In this document: positions 15,242-23,323 of the stretch, piece by piece
How the letters are laid out: every line of letters begins with the position of its first letter
Position numbering within the stretch: position 1 is the first letter of the stretch
NCBI GenBank assembly: GCA_964371945.1
Contig: CAYJPA010000064.1
Coordinates: forward strand, 1 to 34,900
Origin: CAYJPA01 sp964371945
GTDB taxonomy: Bacteria; Chloroflexota; Chloroflexia; Thermomicrobiales; UBA6265
DNA length: 34,900 nt
Reading direction: 5' to 3'
Made by a program: the position numbers and the translations under genes
The notes under the pieces: generated by a model
Database searches by the model: none
The model's input: the letters and a program-made list of their open reading frames with translations, nothing else
What the model was told of the DNA's origin: nothing

Positions 15242-16105
15242 GTGCGACTTCTCAGCCAACTCCCACGGCCGTTCATCGTCTGTGTGATCACCGATCGAAC
15301 GACAGCAGCGGCGGTTACCACGATGCGGCTCGGGGCGCTTGACGGTGCGCACGCCTTCGAGGTCAATCTGCCTGCTCTCGCATGCGAGCCGGAGTCGAAT
15401 CTGGCGACGGTGTTCGCGACCGTTCCACTTCCAGCGTACACGACGTGCCGAAGGCGGTCATTCATGACGGTCTACGGAATTGAGGAGGCATCGCTGCCGG
15501 ATTGGACGGATGACGAGCGGATGGCGCGCCAGGTCGCGGCGATATCGCTGGGTTCGTGTGCGGTTGACATCGAGCTCGATACCTTCGATCCGATGCCGGC
15601 GTCCCTGGTGGGCGCCACCAAGTCGGAATCCGCTGCCCAAACGATCGGGCCGCCGGCCGAGTTCACGATCGCATCGAGCGCGGTTGCGCGCCAAAGAGAG
15701 GTCGCTTCCCACGCGAAAGCATTGGGCGCCGAGGTGCTTTTCTCGTGCCATACGGGACGGCCCCAGACAGTCGAATCGCTGATCAACATTGCTGAAACGG
15801 CGGTGGGGAGAGGAGCGGATATGGTCAAGATCGTCACTCCGTGTCGAGACCGGAGCGACCTCTTTGCGGTGTTCGAAGGTACATCCAGACTCGCGTCTCT
15901 CCTGCCTGTCCCGTTCGCGCTAATTGGGGCAGGAGAAGCCGGTCAGCTGAGCAGATCGATCGGTGCATATTTTGGCTCCTCGTGGCTAATCGGCCAGCAG
16001 ACGCTCACTCCTGGCGGATTTCATCCGCAGCCTCTTGTTTCGCAGCTCAGGGAAACTGTGCGGTTCCTGCCATTTCGGGCGACCATGGAGGCACCATGCG
16101 CGTAG
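15242..16105 (+). CDS. type I 3-dehydroquinate dehydratase-like Schiff-base enzyme, altered active site
   Basis: This 287-aa protein has the class I DHQase/aldolase TIM-barrel pattern. Placed residues are E40 (FEVNLPAL), E111 (DIELD), H170 (FSCHTG, equal to the DHQase catalytic His), K196 (ADMVKIVT, the Schiff-base lysine) and S237-R238 (SRSIGAYFG). The end usually reads APGQ, the lid glutamine contacting substrate carboxylate; here it is TPGG, so that residue is lost. The N-terminal substrate Arg/Glu motif is also only partly present. The start is GTG 15242 with GGGAG upstream; a GTG at 15200 would overlap the previous gene. It lies between the acid-sugar dehydratase and MlrC genes, so a lyase or dehydratase step on a keto acid is more likely than shikimate synthesis. 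Confidence 0.7.
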   Translation: MRLLSQLPRPFIVCVITDRTTAAAVTTMRLGALDGAHAFEVNLPALACEPESNLATVFATVPLPAYTTCRRRSFMTVYGIEEASLPDWTDDERMARQVAAISLGSCAVDIELDTFDPMPASLVGATKSESAAQTIGPPAEFTIASSAVARQREVASHAKALGAEVLFSCHTGRPQTVESLINIAETAVGRGADMVKIVTPCRDRSDLFAVFEGTSRLASLLPVPFALIGAGEAGQLSRSIGAYFGSSWLIGQQTLTPGGFHPQPLVSQLRETVRFLPFRATMEAPCA

Positions 16106-17583
16106 CGATCGCGGAATTCAAACAGGAGTCGAACACCTTCGTGCCCCGGCCAACCACGTTCGCCGATTTCGAAGCCTGGCACGATTGGCGCGGACGGGAT
16201 GCGATTGCCAACTCGGCGGACACCAATGTTGAGCTCGCCGGATTCATTGATGTGTTGGCCGCTGCCGGGATCGAGATCGTTCCAATTCTGGCGACCTTCG
16301 CGATGTCAGGCGGGCGAGTCACCCCTGAGACGTATCGCGAACTGCTCGGAACCTTGCTCGACGGCCTCCGTGACGCCGGCTTGCTCGATGGCGTTCTGCT
16401 CGCGCTCCACGGAGCAATGGTCACCGACGACGATGACGATCCCGATGGGACCACGATCTCGGCGGTACGCGACCTGATAGGACCGGACATTCCACTCGTC
16501 GTCACCATGGACCTCCATGCGAATGTCACCCGCCTGATCGCCGAAAAGGCGGACGTGATTGTCGGATTCAGGACTTCACCGCACGTCGATCAGCGCGATA
16601 CCGGGCAGCGCGGTGCGAAAGTCATGCTCAGCATTCTGAACGATGGCGCAAAGCCAACCATGGCATTTGTGAAGATTCCAATGGTCGTTCCCGCATCCAC
16701 CCACATGCATCACGTTGCCGGTCCCTTCAAACGATTAATGCATGCGGCGTCCGCGGCCGAATCCAGAGCACTTCTTTCGGCGAGCGTCTTCTCCGTACAA
16801 CCCTGGCTCGACATCGATGAAATGGGGTTCGCGGCGATCGCCGTTTCCGACGGGGATCCTGAGTTGGCAAAGCAGGTCGCGAACGAGCTCGCTGAAGCGT
16901 GTTGGGCCGAACGGTTTGAATTCATGAAAACCGAACTCGTTCCGCTAGACGATGCGATCGCCCGGGCGCTGGCCGCCCCTGAGGGTCCAGTCGTCCTGTC
17001 AGATCTTGCCGATGGCACGGGTGCGGGGTCTCCTGGCGACGCGACCGCTGTCGTCGCCGCGCTGCTCGATGCCGGCCTGACCGAGCCCGCTCATGTATGC
17101 ATCCGTGACCCGGAAGCCGCGAACACCGCGATTGCCGCCGGATTGGGGTCCACCGTCACCGTGCTTGCCGGCGGCAAATTGGACAATGTCTACAACGAGC
17201 CGATTGAATTGGAGGGAGAAGTTGTCTTCGCTGGACCGGCTCGGTTCCGCTTCAGCGGGGAGGGGTACACCGGCGTCGAGATGGATATGGGCGATTGTGC
17301 AGTGGTCCGGTGCGGACTGGTCTACGTGCTATTGCTCAGCACTGTGGTGATGACGGTCGATCCCGCGATGTACCGCGCCGTCGGTCTTGAACCGCTTGAT
17401 GCGCGGATCGTGGTGGTGAAGTCCGCAATCCAGTTTCGCGCGGGCTATGCCGGTATCGCGAAGGAGATGATCCTGCTCGATAGTCCGGGTATGAGCAGCG
17501 ACCATCTCGAATCGCTTCCATTCACGGAGATCCCTCGCCCGCTCTTCCCGTTCGATCGCGATTTCGAGTGGAGTACGGGATAG
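16096..17583 (+). CDS. M81-family metallohydrolase (microcystinase C, MlrC-like)
   Basis: The 495-aa protein starts at ATG 16096, overlapping the previous gene by 10 nt, with GGAGG just upstream. Family marks are VAIAEFKQESNTF (3-15), LLALHGAM (101-108), VTMDLHAN (136-143) and SPHVDQRDTG (161-170). D139, H141 and H163 are the likely zinc ligands. A later DLADGTGAGSPGDAT loop matches the conserved glycine-rich segment of the second domain. MlrC cleaves linear microcystin fragments, but most M81 proteins sit in catabolic clusters with ABC importers and have no known substrate. Its pairing here with an M24 hydrolase and a sugar-type importer suggests amide or lactam hydrolysis of an imported compound. 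No signal peptide, so cytoplasmic. Confidence 0.9.
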   Translation: MRVAIAEFKQESNTFVPRPTTFADFEAWHDWRGRDAIANSADTNVELAGFIDVLAAAGIEIVPILATFAMSGGRVTPETYRELLGTLLDGLRDAGLLDGVLLALHGAMVTDDDDDPDGTTISAVRDLIGPDIPLVVTMDLHANVTRLIAEKADVIVGFRTSPHVDQRDTGQRGAKVMLSILNDGAKPTMAFVKIPMVVPASTHMHHVAGPFKRLMHAASAAESRALLSASVFSVQPWLDIDEMGFAAIAVSDGDPELAKQVANELAEACWAERFEFMKTELVPLDDAIARALAAPEGPVVLSDLADGTGAGSPGDATAVVAALLDAGLTEPAHVCIRDPEAANTAIAAGLGSTVTVLAGGKLDNVYNEPIELEGEVVFAGPARFRFSGEGYTGVEMDMGDCAVVRCGLVYVLLLSTVVMTVDPAMYRAVGLEPLDARIVVVKSAIQFRAGYAGIAKEMILLDSPGMSSDHLESLPFTEIPRPLFPFDRDFEWSTG

Positions 17584-17681
17584 ACGGAATCTCAGGTTCG
17601 CTGCTCGCGGTTGCGAACTGCCGGGCGCGGACTCACGCGGGCCTTCCGTTGGCGTCGCGCTGGCGCCAAAAGGCAATAGCC

Positions 17682-17696
17682 GCGGCGGAACGCCGC
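17682..17696 (+). other. small hairpin upstream of binding-protein gene
   Basis: GCGGCG/CGCCGC with a GAA loop, located 20 bp before the ATG of the ABC binding protein and 5' of its ribosome site (AAAGGATGTGGG). A second stem, TTGGCG/CGCCAA, lies just before it. These may modulate translation or mRNA stability of a highly expressed gene; no T tract follows. Confidence 0.4.
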
Positions 17697-17716
17697 CAAT
17701 ACTGAAAGGATGTGGG

Positions 17717-19024
17717 ATGAACGGAATCGACGGACTCAATCGCCGCGACCTCCTCAAGATCGCTGGCGCGGGAGCAGCGGTGCTCGGCGTCGCCGGTACT
17801 CGGCCCTACACGGGACGCGCTCAGGACGGGTCGTACGCGGGCATTACGCTCCGTGGGCTTGGCCTGGCGGGCACCGCGTGGAACCCAGCCGTGACTGCAT
17901 TTGCCACCGAGTTCGAGGCAAAAACTGGCGCCAAGGTCGAGTGGGACTTCCAGGCATGGGAGCAAACCATGCCGAAGCTGCAAGCCGATCTCTCGGCTGG
18001 CACGGCGACATATGACTTCTTCTGCAACGATATCGAGTTCCAGTACACGATCTACCCGTCGCTCCTGCCGATCAACGACCTGATCGCTTCGAGCGGCTAC
18101 GACATGGATGGCTTTTTCGACCCGATCGCGAAGTACGGCGAAGGCGTTGCCGGCGGTCAGGCGGATGTCCGCTATGGTCTCCCGATCCGCGTCGGAGCAT
18201 CGTGGGTCTTCTACCGCACCGACCTGATCCCGACTTTCCCAACGACCTGGGACGAATACCACGCCCTGCTCGGCAACTTGACGACGGGCGGCAAGTACGG
18301 CCTTGCGTTTGCTGGCGTACCCGCGCAGCTCGTCAAGCTGTTCCTGGCTCGCTTCTGGTCGAAGGGCGGGGCGCTGCTTGATGCTGACTGGAATCCGACG
18401 ATCAACAGCGAAATCGGAGTTGCCGCGCTGCAATCGCTGATCGATGCATCCAAGCAGTATGCGCCGCCGGGCATCCTCGCCTGGGACAACCCGGATGCGT
18501 CCAACGCGTTCCTGAATGGCGATGTTGCGGTGCTCGAAGGCTGGGCCAGCTTTATTCTGCCGAGTCTCGACGATCCGAACGCATCGAAGATTGCCGGCAA
18601 CTGGTCGGTCGCCAAGTATCCGGAAAACGGAACCGGCAACTTCACGCAGCACAACTTCGCGATCTTCAACACGACGAAAAACGCGCAAGCCGCGTTCGAC
18701 TACATCGCCTACTGCACGGGCGCGGACAATGCGCTTCGCGTGCTCAATGAGTTCAAGGAGGAGTCTCCACGCAAAACCGCATGGCTGGATCCCACTGTTA
18801 CCGCGGCGCAGCCATATCTGGCAACCGTGGTCGAGGCATATGATGTCGGACGGCCGTTTACACCTGGACTTCCCCAGTGGCTGGAGCTGTTCATCGGTCT
18901 GGCGGAAGGCCTCTCCGCGGCGCTCTCTGACCAGAAGTCGGCTCAGGATGCTCTTGACGACACCGCCGAGAACTGGGAAACAACAATCAAGCAGGCACCG
19001 CCGGACTGGAAATACGCGGAGTAA
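17717..19024 (+). CDS. Tat-exported ABC solute-binding protein (carbohydrate family 1)
   Basis: A 435-aa binding protein with a twin-arginine signal (NRRDLLKIAGAGAAVLGVA, R9-R10; cleavage near GRAQ at about 33-36). The mature part has the family 1 fold: TEFEAKTGAKVEWDFQAWEQ, then YGLPIRVGASWVFYRTDL and the late FNTTKNAQAAFDYIAYCTG. It captures the substrate outside the membrane and delivers it to the permeases encoded next. The ribosome site is AAAGGATGTGGG. It lies 133 bp after MlrC, a gap with two hairpins, and is followed by a strong stem-loop at 19050-19073 before the permease genes. Such proteins bind sugars, glycerol phosphates or polyols, so an amino or acid sugar would fit the neighbouring enzymes. 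Confidence 0.92.
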   Translation: MNGIDGLNRRDLLKIAGAGAAVLGVAGTRPYTGRAQDGSYAGITLRGLGLAGTAWNPAVTAFATEFEAKTGAKVEWDFQAWEQTMPKLQADLSAGTATYDFFCNDIEFQYTIYPSLLPINDLIASSGYDMDGFFDPIAKYGEGVAGGQADVRYGLPIRVGASWVFYRTDLIPTFPTTWDEYHALLGNLTTGGKYGLAFAGVPAQLVKLFLARFWSKGGALLDADWNPTINSEIGVAALQSLIDASKQYAPPGILAWDNPDASNAFLNGDVAVLEGWASFILPSLDDPNASKIAGNWSVAKYPENGTGNFTQHNFAIFNTTKNAQAAFDYIAYCTGADNALRVLNEFKEESPRKTAWLDPTVTAAQPYLATVVEAYDVGRPFTPGLPQWLELFIGLAEGLSAALSDQKSAQDALDDTAENWETTIKQAPPDWKYAE

Positions 19025-19049
19025 CGACGATCTGAATCAGATTCTGTTT

Positions 19050-19073
19050 GGGGGCACGGAATGCCGTGCCCCC
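19050..19073 (+). terminator. intercistronic hairpin after the binding-protein gene
   Basis: Perfect 10-bp stem GGGGGCACGG/CCGTGCCCCC with an AATG loop, 25 bp after the stop codon. There is no T tract, so it is more likely a partial terminator or 3' stabiliser. In ABC operons such stems raise binding-protein mRNA over permease mRNA. Confidence 0.7.
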
Positions 19074-19134
19074 GCCTCTCAGCTGGAAATTCGCTTAGCT
19101 TAGTTCCAACGATCAAACCACGGGGATTCTTTTC

Positions 19135-20088
19135 ATGATCGGAACGCCGGCAATAAGTCACGGTTCGGATGTCGCGGCGAACAGTGGTTCGCTCGCCCCG
19201 CCGCCCGTGCTCGTTCAAAAGTACAGGGGTGAAAGGATCGCATCGGTTCTGTTTCTGGCCCCCGCTATCATCTTTCTATTGGTTACATCAGTCTATCCGC
19301 TCATCTATTCGCTTTGGTTGAGTTTCCATAGTTGGAATATGACGATACCGCGGAGCCAGCCGATCTGGATCGGTCTCGATAATTACCGGAATCTCTGGGA
19401 GAGCGAGGCCTTCCGAAATAGTCTCAAAGTGACCCTTGTTTTCGTCACCTTTGCGGTGGCAATTGAATTCGTACTTGGAATGGGCCTGGCGCTGATTGCG
19501 ACATCCCGGATCAGGGCAATGGGGCTCATCCGAACGGTCATGCTTTTTCCATTGATGATCGCGCCGGTCGTAGCCGGGGTGCTTTGGAGAACGATCTTTC
19601 ATTCAACCTATGGTGTTGTCAACCACGTGATCGGTTGGGCCGGCATCGGACCGCAGGAGTGGCTGGGCTCGCCGGATCAGGCGTTGCCGGCGGTAATCAC
19701 TGTCGAAATCTGGCAAAACCTTCCCGTTGTCGCCTTCGTGCTGGCGGCTGGGATTCAGTCCTTGCCAGTCGATCTGTATAAGGCCGCCACGGTCGACGGT
19801 GCCAGTCAGTGGCAGATCTTCCGCAGGATCACGCTCCCTTTGTTGAAACCCGTGATTTTGGTACTTCTACTCCTTCGCATTATGGACGCATTCAAGGTAT
19901 TCGATATCGTCTTCACCATGACCTACGGCGGACCTGGTCAAACGACTGAGCTGCTCTCGATGCTCATCTATAAGACCGGGTTGCGCTTCTTCCAGGTTGG
20001 TCAGGCGAGCGCGATGTCCTGGATCTTCCTAGCCGGTATCTTCTTTATCTCAATATTCTTCATTCGAAAGCTGCAACGCAATGAGTAG
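19135..20088 (+). CDS. ABC transporter permease, CUT1 family (MalF/UgpA-like)
   Basis: A 317-aa inner-membrane protein with six predicted helices. The first is at about 36-64 (ASVLFLAPAIIFLLVTSVYP); the EAA loop that docks on the ATPase is at about 213-239 (DLYKAATVDGASQWQIFRRI). The first 30 residues are cytoplasmic. Its start ATG 19135 follows a GGGGA about 9 nt upstream. Its stop overlaps the next permease start by 8 nt, showing coupling. With the binding protein and ATPase it forms a complete CUT1-type importer for sugars or related compounds. Confidence 0.93.
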   Translation: MIGTPAISHGSDVAANSGSLAPPPVLVQKYRGERIASVLFLAPAIIFLLVTSVYPLIYSLWLSFHSWNMTIPRSQPIWIGLDNYRNLWESEAFRNSLKVTLVFVTFAVAIEFVLGMGLALIATSRIRAMGLIRTVMLFPLMIAPVVAGVLWRTIFHSTYGVVNHVIGWAGIGPQEWLGSPDQALPAVITVEIWQNLPVVAFVLAAGIQSLPVDLYKAATVDGASQWQIFRRITLPLLKPVILVLLLLRIMDAFKVFDIVFTMTYGGPGQTTELLSMLIYKTGLRFFQVGQASAMSWIFLAGIFFISIFFIRKLQRNE

Positions 20089-20968
20089 TCTCAGCGACTC
20101 CACCGACAGGACATGGTCCGAAATCGCTGGCCAACGCCGGCGACGCGTGGTTTCGGGAATCTCGCTTTACGCGGTGACTTTTCTGGTGCTGGTGATCATT
20201 TCGTTCCCGGTCTATTGGCTAGTCACGACGTCGTTTAAACTGCCGGCTGACACGGCGACATCTCCGCCGGTGCTTATCCCCACACGATTTACGCTCGAAA
20301 ACTATCGATCCGCGTTTTCGACACCGGGCGTCGCCAAGGCATTCTTCAACAGCATTTTCGTTTCGCTAACGGCGACCGCGCTTACCACAATACTTGGATC
20401 GATGGCGGCCTATGCGCTTGCGAAAACATATCTCTCGTTCCCTGTTCGTCACGGACTGATGATCTGGATATTGATCACACGGATCTTTCCACCTGTGACC
20501 ACCGCTATCCCCTACTACGTCATTATCCGGCGCTTGCACCTCGGCGACACCTACTACGCGATTATCCTGACCTATGTGTCCTATGGACTGCCCTTCGTGA
20601 TCTGGCTGATGCTCGGTTTTTTTCAGGATCTGCCGGCTGATATTGAAAAGGCGGCGATCGTCGACGGTTGTACGCTGTTGCAGCGTTTTCGTCAGGTGGT
20701 GCTGCCACTCGCACTCCCGGGACTGGCGGTTACCTCTGTCTTCGCGTTCATTTATTCGTGGAACGAGCTCCTGTACGCCTCGATTCTGACCTCGTTTAAC
20801 GCGAAAACGATTCCGGTCGTGGTTGCGGGGTTCATCTCGGATCAATTCCTTCGCTGGGGTGACATGACGGCGATCGGCTCTGTGATGGTTGTCCCGGTCC
20901 TTGTTTTTGCTTCGCTGGCGCAGCGATACCTTGTGCGCGGATTGACCTTTGGAGCCGTCAAGGGGTAG
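20081..20968 (+). CDS. ABC transporter permease, CUT1 family (MalG/UgpE-like)
   Basis: A 295-aa membrane protein pairing with the preceding permease. Helix 1 is at about 26-50 (SLYAVTFLVLVIISFPVYWLV), the loop PTRFTLENYRSAF (68-80) is typical of MalG types, and the EAA loop is DIEKAAIVDGCTLLQRFRQV (187-206). The translation start overlaps the upstream gene, and the ATPase gene begins 8 bp after its stop. The family is clear; the substrate is not. Confidence 0.93.
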   Translation: MSSLSDSTDRTWSEIAGQRRRRVVSGISLYAVTFLVLVIISFPVYWLVTTSFKLPADTATSPPVLIPTRFTLENYRSAFSTPGVAKAFFNSIFVSLTATALTTILGSMAAYALAKTYLSFPVRHGLMIWILITRIFPPVTTAIPYYVIIRRLHLGDTYYAIILTYVSYGLPFVIWLMLGFFQDLPADIEKAAIVDGCTLLQRFRQVVLPLALPGLAVTSVFAFIYSWNELLYASILTSFNAKTIPVVVAGFISDQFLRWGDMTAIGSVMVVPVLVFASLAQRYLVRGLTFGAVKG

Positions 20969-20975
20969 TTGTTCG

Positions 20976-22067
20976 ATGGCAGAGATCCAGTTCGATCGGG
21001 TATCCAAGCGCTTCGGCAGCCACTTTGCCGTCCGCTCTCTTAGCTTGACCATACACGACAAAGAGTTGTTGACGCTGGTCGGACCTAGCGGATGCGGCAA
21101 ATCGACCACCCTCAATATGCTGGCAGGTCTCGACGATCCCACCGAAGGATTAATCAGCATCGACGGCCGGGTGGTCAACGATGTGCCGTCCGGTGCCCGT
21201 GACATTGCGATGGTCTTCCAGAGCTACGCGCTTTACCCCCACATGACGGTGCGGGAGAACATCGGATTTGGTCTCAAAGTAAGGGGGATGGGTAAAGCCG
21301 ACATTGGAAATCGGGTCGATGAAGCAGCGCGCATTCTCGACATCGCCCATCTCTTGGAACGGCGGCCGCGGCAATTGAGTGGTGGTCAGCGCCAGCGGGT
21401 CGCGCTTGGCCGCGCGCTGACTCGGAACCCGAAGGCATTTCTTCTGGACGAACCGCTCTCGAACCTGGATGCCCAGCTCCGCACGTTGATGCGAGCCGAA
21501 CTGAAGCTGCTCTTCACCAGAATCGAAGGCACCGTCGTCTTTGTAACCCACGATCAAGCAGAGGCTATGACGCTCAGCGATCGAATCGTGGTCATGCGCG
21601 ACGGCGATGTGCAGCAAGTTGGTCCACCGCTCGATGTCTACAACTATCCCGTGAACTGTTTCGTCGCGCGGTTCCTCGGTAGCCCTGCAATCGCGCTGAT
21701 CCCGGGCACGATCGCCGCAGGAGATTCAGCGACGGCGTTTGCGGCCAACGGGTTCGACCTCGCGCTTACCGGCCGTCTGGGAGAGATCGCCCGCTCAACA
21801 AATGCTCGAAACGTGCTCCTCGGTGTCCGCCCCGAAGATATAAGAGTGTCGCTGTCCGATGACGGTGGCCTCGCCGCGCGAGTGGACGTTCTCGAGCCTA
21901 TGGGCTCGCTCAACATTGTGTACGCGAGTATCGGTCCAATCAGGTTGGTCGCCACCGCCCCACCAGACGTCATCGTGCGATCCGAACAGCGAGTATGGTT
22001 GAATTTAAGTCAAACTAAACTTCACTTGTTCGATGCGGCGACCGAACGACGGCTTGGCATCGAGTAA
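20976..22067 (+). CDS. ABC transporter ATPase, MalK/UgpC type
   Basis: A 363-aa ATPase that drives the two CUT1 permeases. It has Walker A GPSGCGKST (36-44), a Q-loop (VFQSYALYPHM, 80-90), signature LSGGQRQR (134-141), Walker B FLLDEP (155-160, E159 catalytic) and the switch His in FVTHDQAEA. The C-terminal TOBE/regulatory region carries LLGVRPEDI. The start ATG 20976 is preceded by AGGGG at 11 nt. Such subunits can serve several importers in one cell; here one is dedicated within the operon. Directly after its stop begins the decayed M24 fragment. Confidence 0.95.
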   Translation: MAEIQFDRVSKRFGSHFAVRSLSLTIHDKELLTLVGPSGCGKSTTLNMLAGLDDPTEGLISIDGRVVNDVPSGARDIAMVFQSYALYPHMTVRENIGFGLKVRGMGKADIGNRVDEAARILDIAHLLERRPRQLSGGQRQRVALGRALTRNPKAFLLDEPLSNLDAQLRTLMRAELKLLFTRIEGTVVFVTHDQAEAMTLSDRIVVMRDGDVQQVGPPLDVYNYPVNCFVARFLGSPAIALIPGTIAAGDSATAFAANGFDLALTGRLGEIARSTNARNVLLGVRPEDIRVSLSDDGGLAARVDVLEPMGSLNIVYASIGPIRLVATAPPDVIVRSEQRVWLNLSQTKLHLFDAATERRLGIE

Positions 22068-22069
22068 TC

Positions 22070-22354
22070 CACGCCCAAGCGATTCCGAATTCTCGGGTCT
22101 TGTCTCAGCCGGCCGGTCTCTTTGAGCAAGGGACGGGCCCGATGACAGGGTTGCCGTGGGAGCAGGGGTGCTGTCCGAGTGACGGTGATGTTCGAGTCAT
22201 CTCGAACGGTTGCTTTACGATGGAGCTCTCGGTCGAGGGCCATGTGCCTGAGTGGGACGAAACGGTTCGCCTGCCGGTCGAAGAAGTAGTCGCATTCACC
22301 CCCACCGGGGTTCGACCGCTCGACGGCCGCCAGACCAACTTCTTCCTCATTTAG
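22070..22354 (+). pseudogene. decayed C-terminal fragment of an M24 peptidase gene
   Basis: Reading from the base after the ATPase stop, the translation IPNSRVLSQPAGLFEQGTGP aligns with residues 329-347 of the intact M24 protein at 9528. It continues to the end (FTMELSVEGHVPEWDETVRL). Both histidines of the SHSVGLFLHE motif are replaced (Q and Q), and the N-terminal two thirds are absent. The two glutamate ligand motifs persist. Nucleotides 22272-22335 are identical over 64 nt to 10699-10762, while the flanking homologous part is more diverged. It is a remnant of a second M24 gene, partly homogenised with the intact one. No ribosome site was found. Confidence 0.8.
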
Positions 22355-22412
22355 CGAGATTCGGCCGCCGGTTCGCCGACGTCGTTCAGTTCCCCGTCGG
22401 CTTGAAGCTTGT

Positions 22413-22437
22413 GGCTAGCAGCTAGAGGCTAGCGGCT
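22413..22437. repeat. short GCTAG-type tandem motif
   Basis: GGCTAGCAGCTAG followed by a GGCTAGCGGCT copy, lying between the convergent ends of the ATPase/M24-remnant and the Dpp-type permease. Degenerate copies of a 5-7 bp unit. No function is apparent. Confidence 0.45.
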
Positions 22438-22450
22438 CAAAGCTCGCGAG

Positions 22451-23290
22451 CTACACCGCTCGCCTGGTGCGGGGGTTGGCATATTCGTCCAACCCGGACG
22501 AAACGCCGTAGAGCCCTACGAAGACGAGCATGATGATGATCACCGGCGGCAGGAACCACCACCAAAGTCCGTGCAATAGGGCGGCGTAGTAATTCGACCA
22601 GTAAAGCGTGATGCCAAGCGTGTTCGAATCAAGCTCGGTGAGTCCGAGGAAGTCGAGTCCGACAGAAGCGAGCACCCCGCCGGACACCGTTCCCACGAAG
22701 GTCGCCGCGAGATATGGCAACAGGTTCGGCATGATCTCTTTGAGGATGACCTGGAGCGAATTCGCTCCTGAGAGGCGCGCCATTTGCACGTATGACCGCT
22801 CACGAATGCTCAAGACCTGCGCTCGAATCGTGCGAGTCGGGAAAAGCCATGCGAACGAGCCGATCACCAATGCCATCTGATGGATGGTAAGCGCCGCGTG
22901 CAAGGAAATCGCGACGAGCACCAGTACCAGGATCGCCGGAATGGTGAGGCCAATATCGACCAGTCCTCGAATCAGCGCATCCACCCAGCCCCCGAAATAG
23001 GCGGCGAGCAGACCGAACAGCGTGCCGATCGTGACTCCGATGAATCCCGCGGCGAGGCCGATGTAGAGCGTCTTCGGGGTTCCGACGATCATCGCGGCCA
23101 ACAGATCGCGAGCTTGCCGGTCGGTGCCGAGGGGATGATCCAGTGACGGATGCTGGTTTGCGCGGCCGGACAACGGAGCGGCCATCGAGATGTCCCAGAA
23201 AATCCGGCCGAGGAGCGCGAACAAGGCGACGATCAGGAGCAATGTCACGCCGATGCTGAGATTCTTGTTGCGCCGTAGGTATCCGAACAT
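22451..23290 (-). CDS. peptide-type ABC transporter permease (DppC/OppC-like)
   Basis: A 279-aa inner-membrane permease. It begins with the DppC N-terminus (RRNKNLSIGVTLLLIVALFALLG) and has a HPLGTDRQARDLLAAMIVG segment (about 52-70), the typical DppC HPLGTDxxGRDL motif with Q-A in place of G. The EAA-like loop is SYVQMARLSGANSLQVILKE, the usual A-x3-G-A motif. The start has GGAG 7 nt upstream. It follows the DppB gene by 33 bp on the minus strand and forms the membrane pair of an oligopeptide/nickel-type importer with it. Confidence 0.92.
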   Translation of the reverse strand: MFGYLRRNKNLSIGVTLLLIVALFALLGRIFWDISMAAPLSGRANQHPSLDHPLGTDRQARDLLAAMIVGTPKTLYIGLAAGFIGVTIGTLFGLLAAYFGGWVDALIRGLVDIGLTIPAILVLVLVAISLHAALTIHQMALVIGSFAWLFPTRTIRAQVLSIRERSYVQMARLSGANSLQVILKEIMPNLLPYLAATFVGTVSGGVLASVGLDFLGLTELDSNTLGITLYWSNYYAALLHGLWWWFLPPVIIIMLVFVGLYGVSSGLDEYANPRTRRAV

Positions 23291-23323
23291 TGCTCAGCTC
23301 CGGCGGACTCGCCGCACAACAGA

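Noticed and set aside
15242..16105. Housekeeping aroD of the shikimate pathway
   Set aside because: Lid APGQ is changed, and the gene lies inside a catabolic operon with no shikimate neighbours.
17633..18688. Minus-strand open frame opposite the binding protein
   Set aside because: Arg-rich shadow of the Tat-exported binding protein with no recognisable domain.
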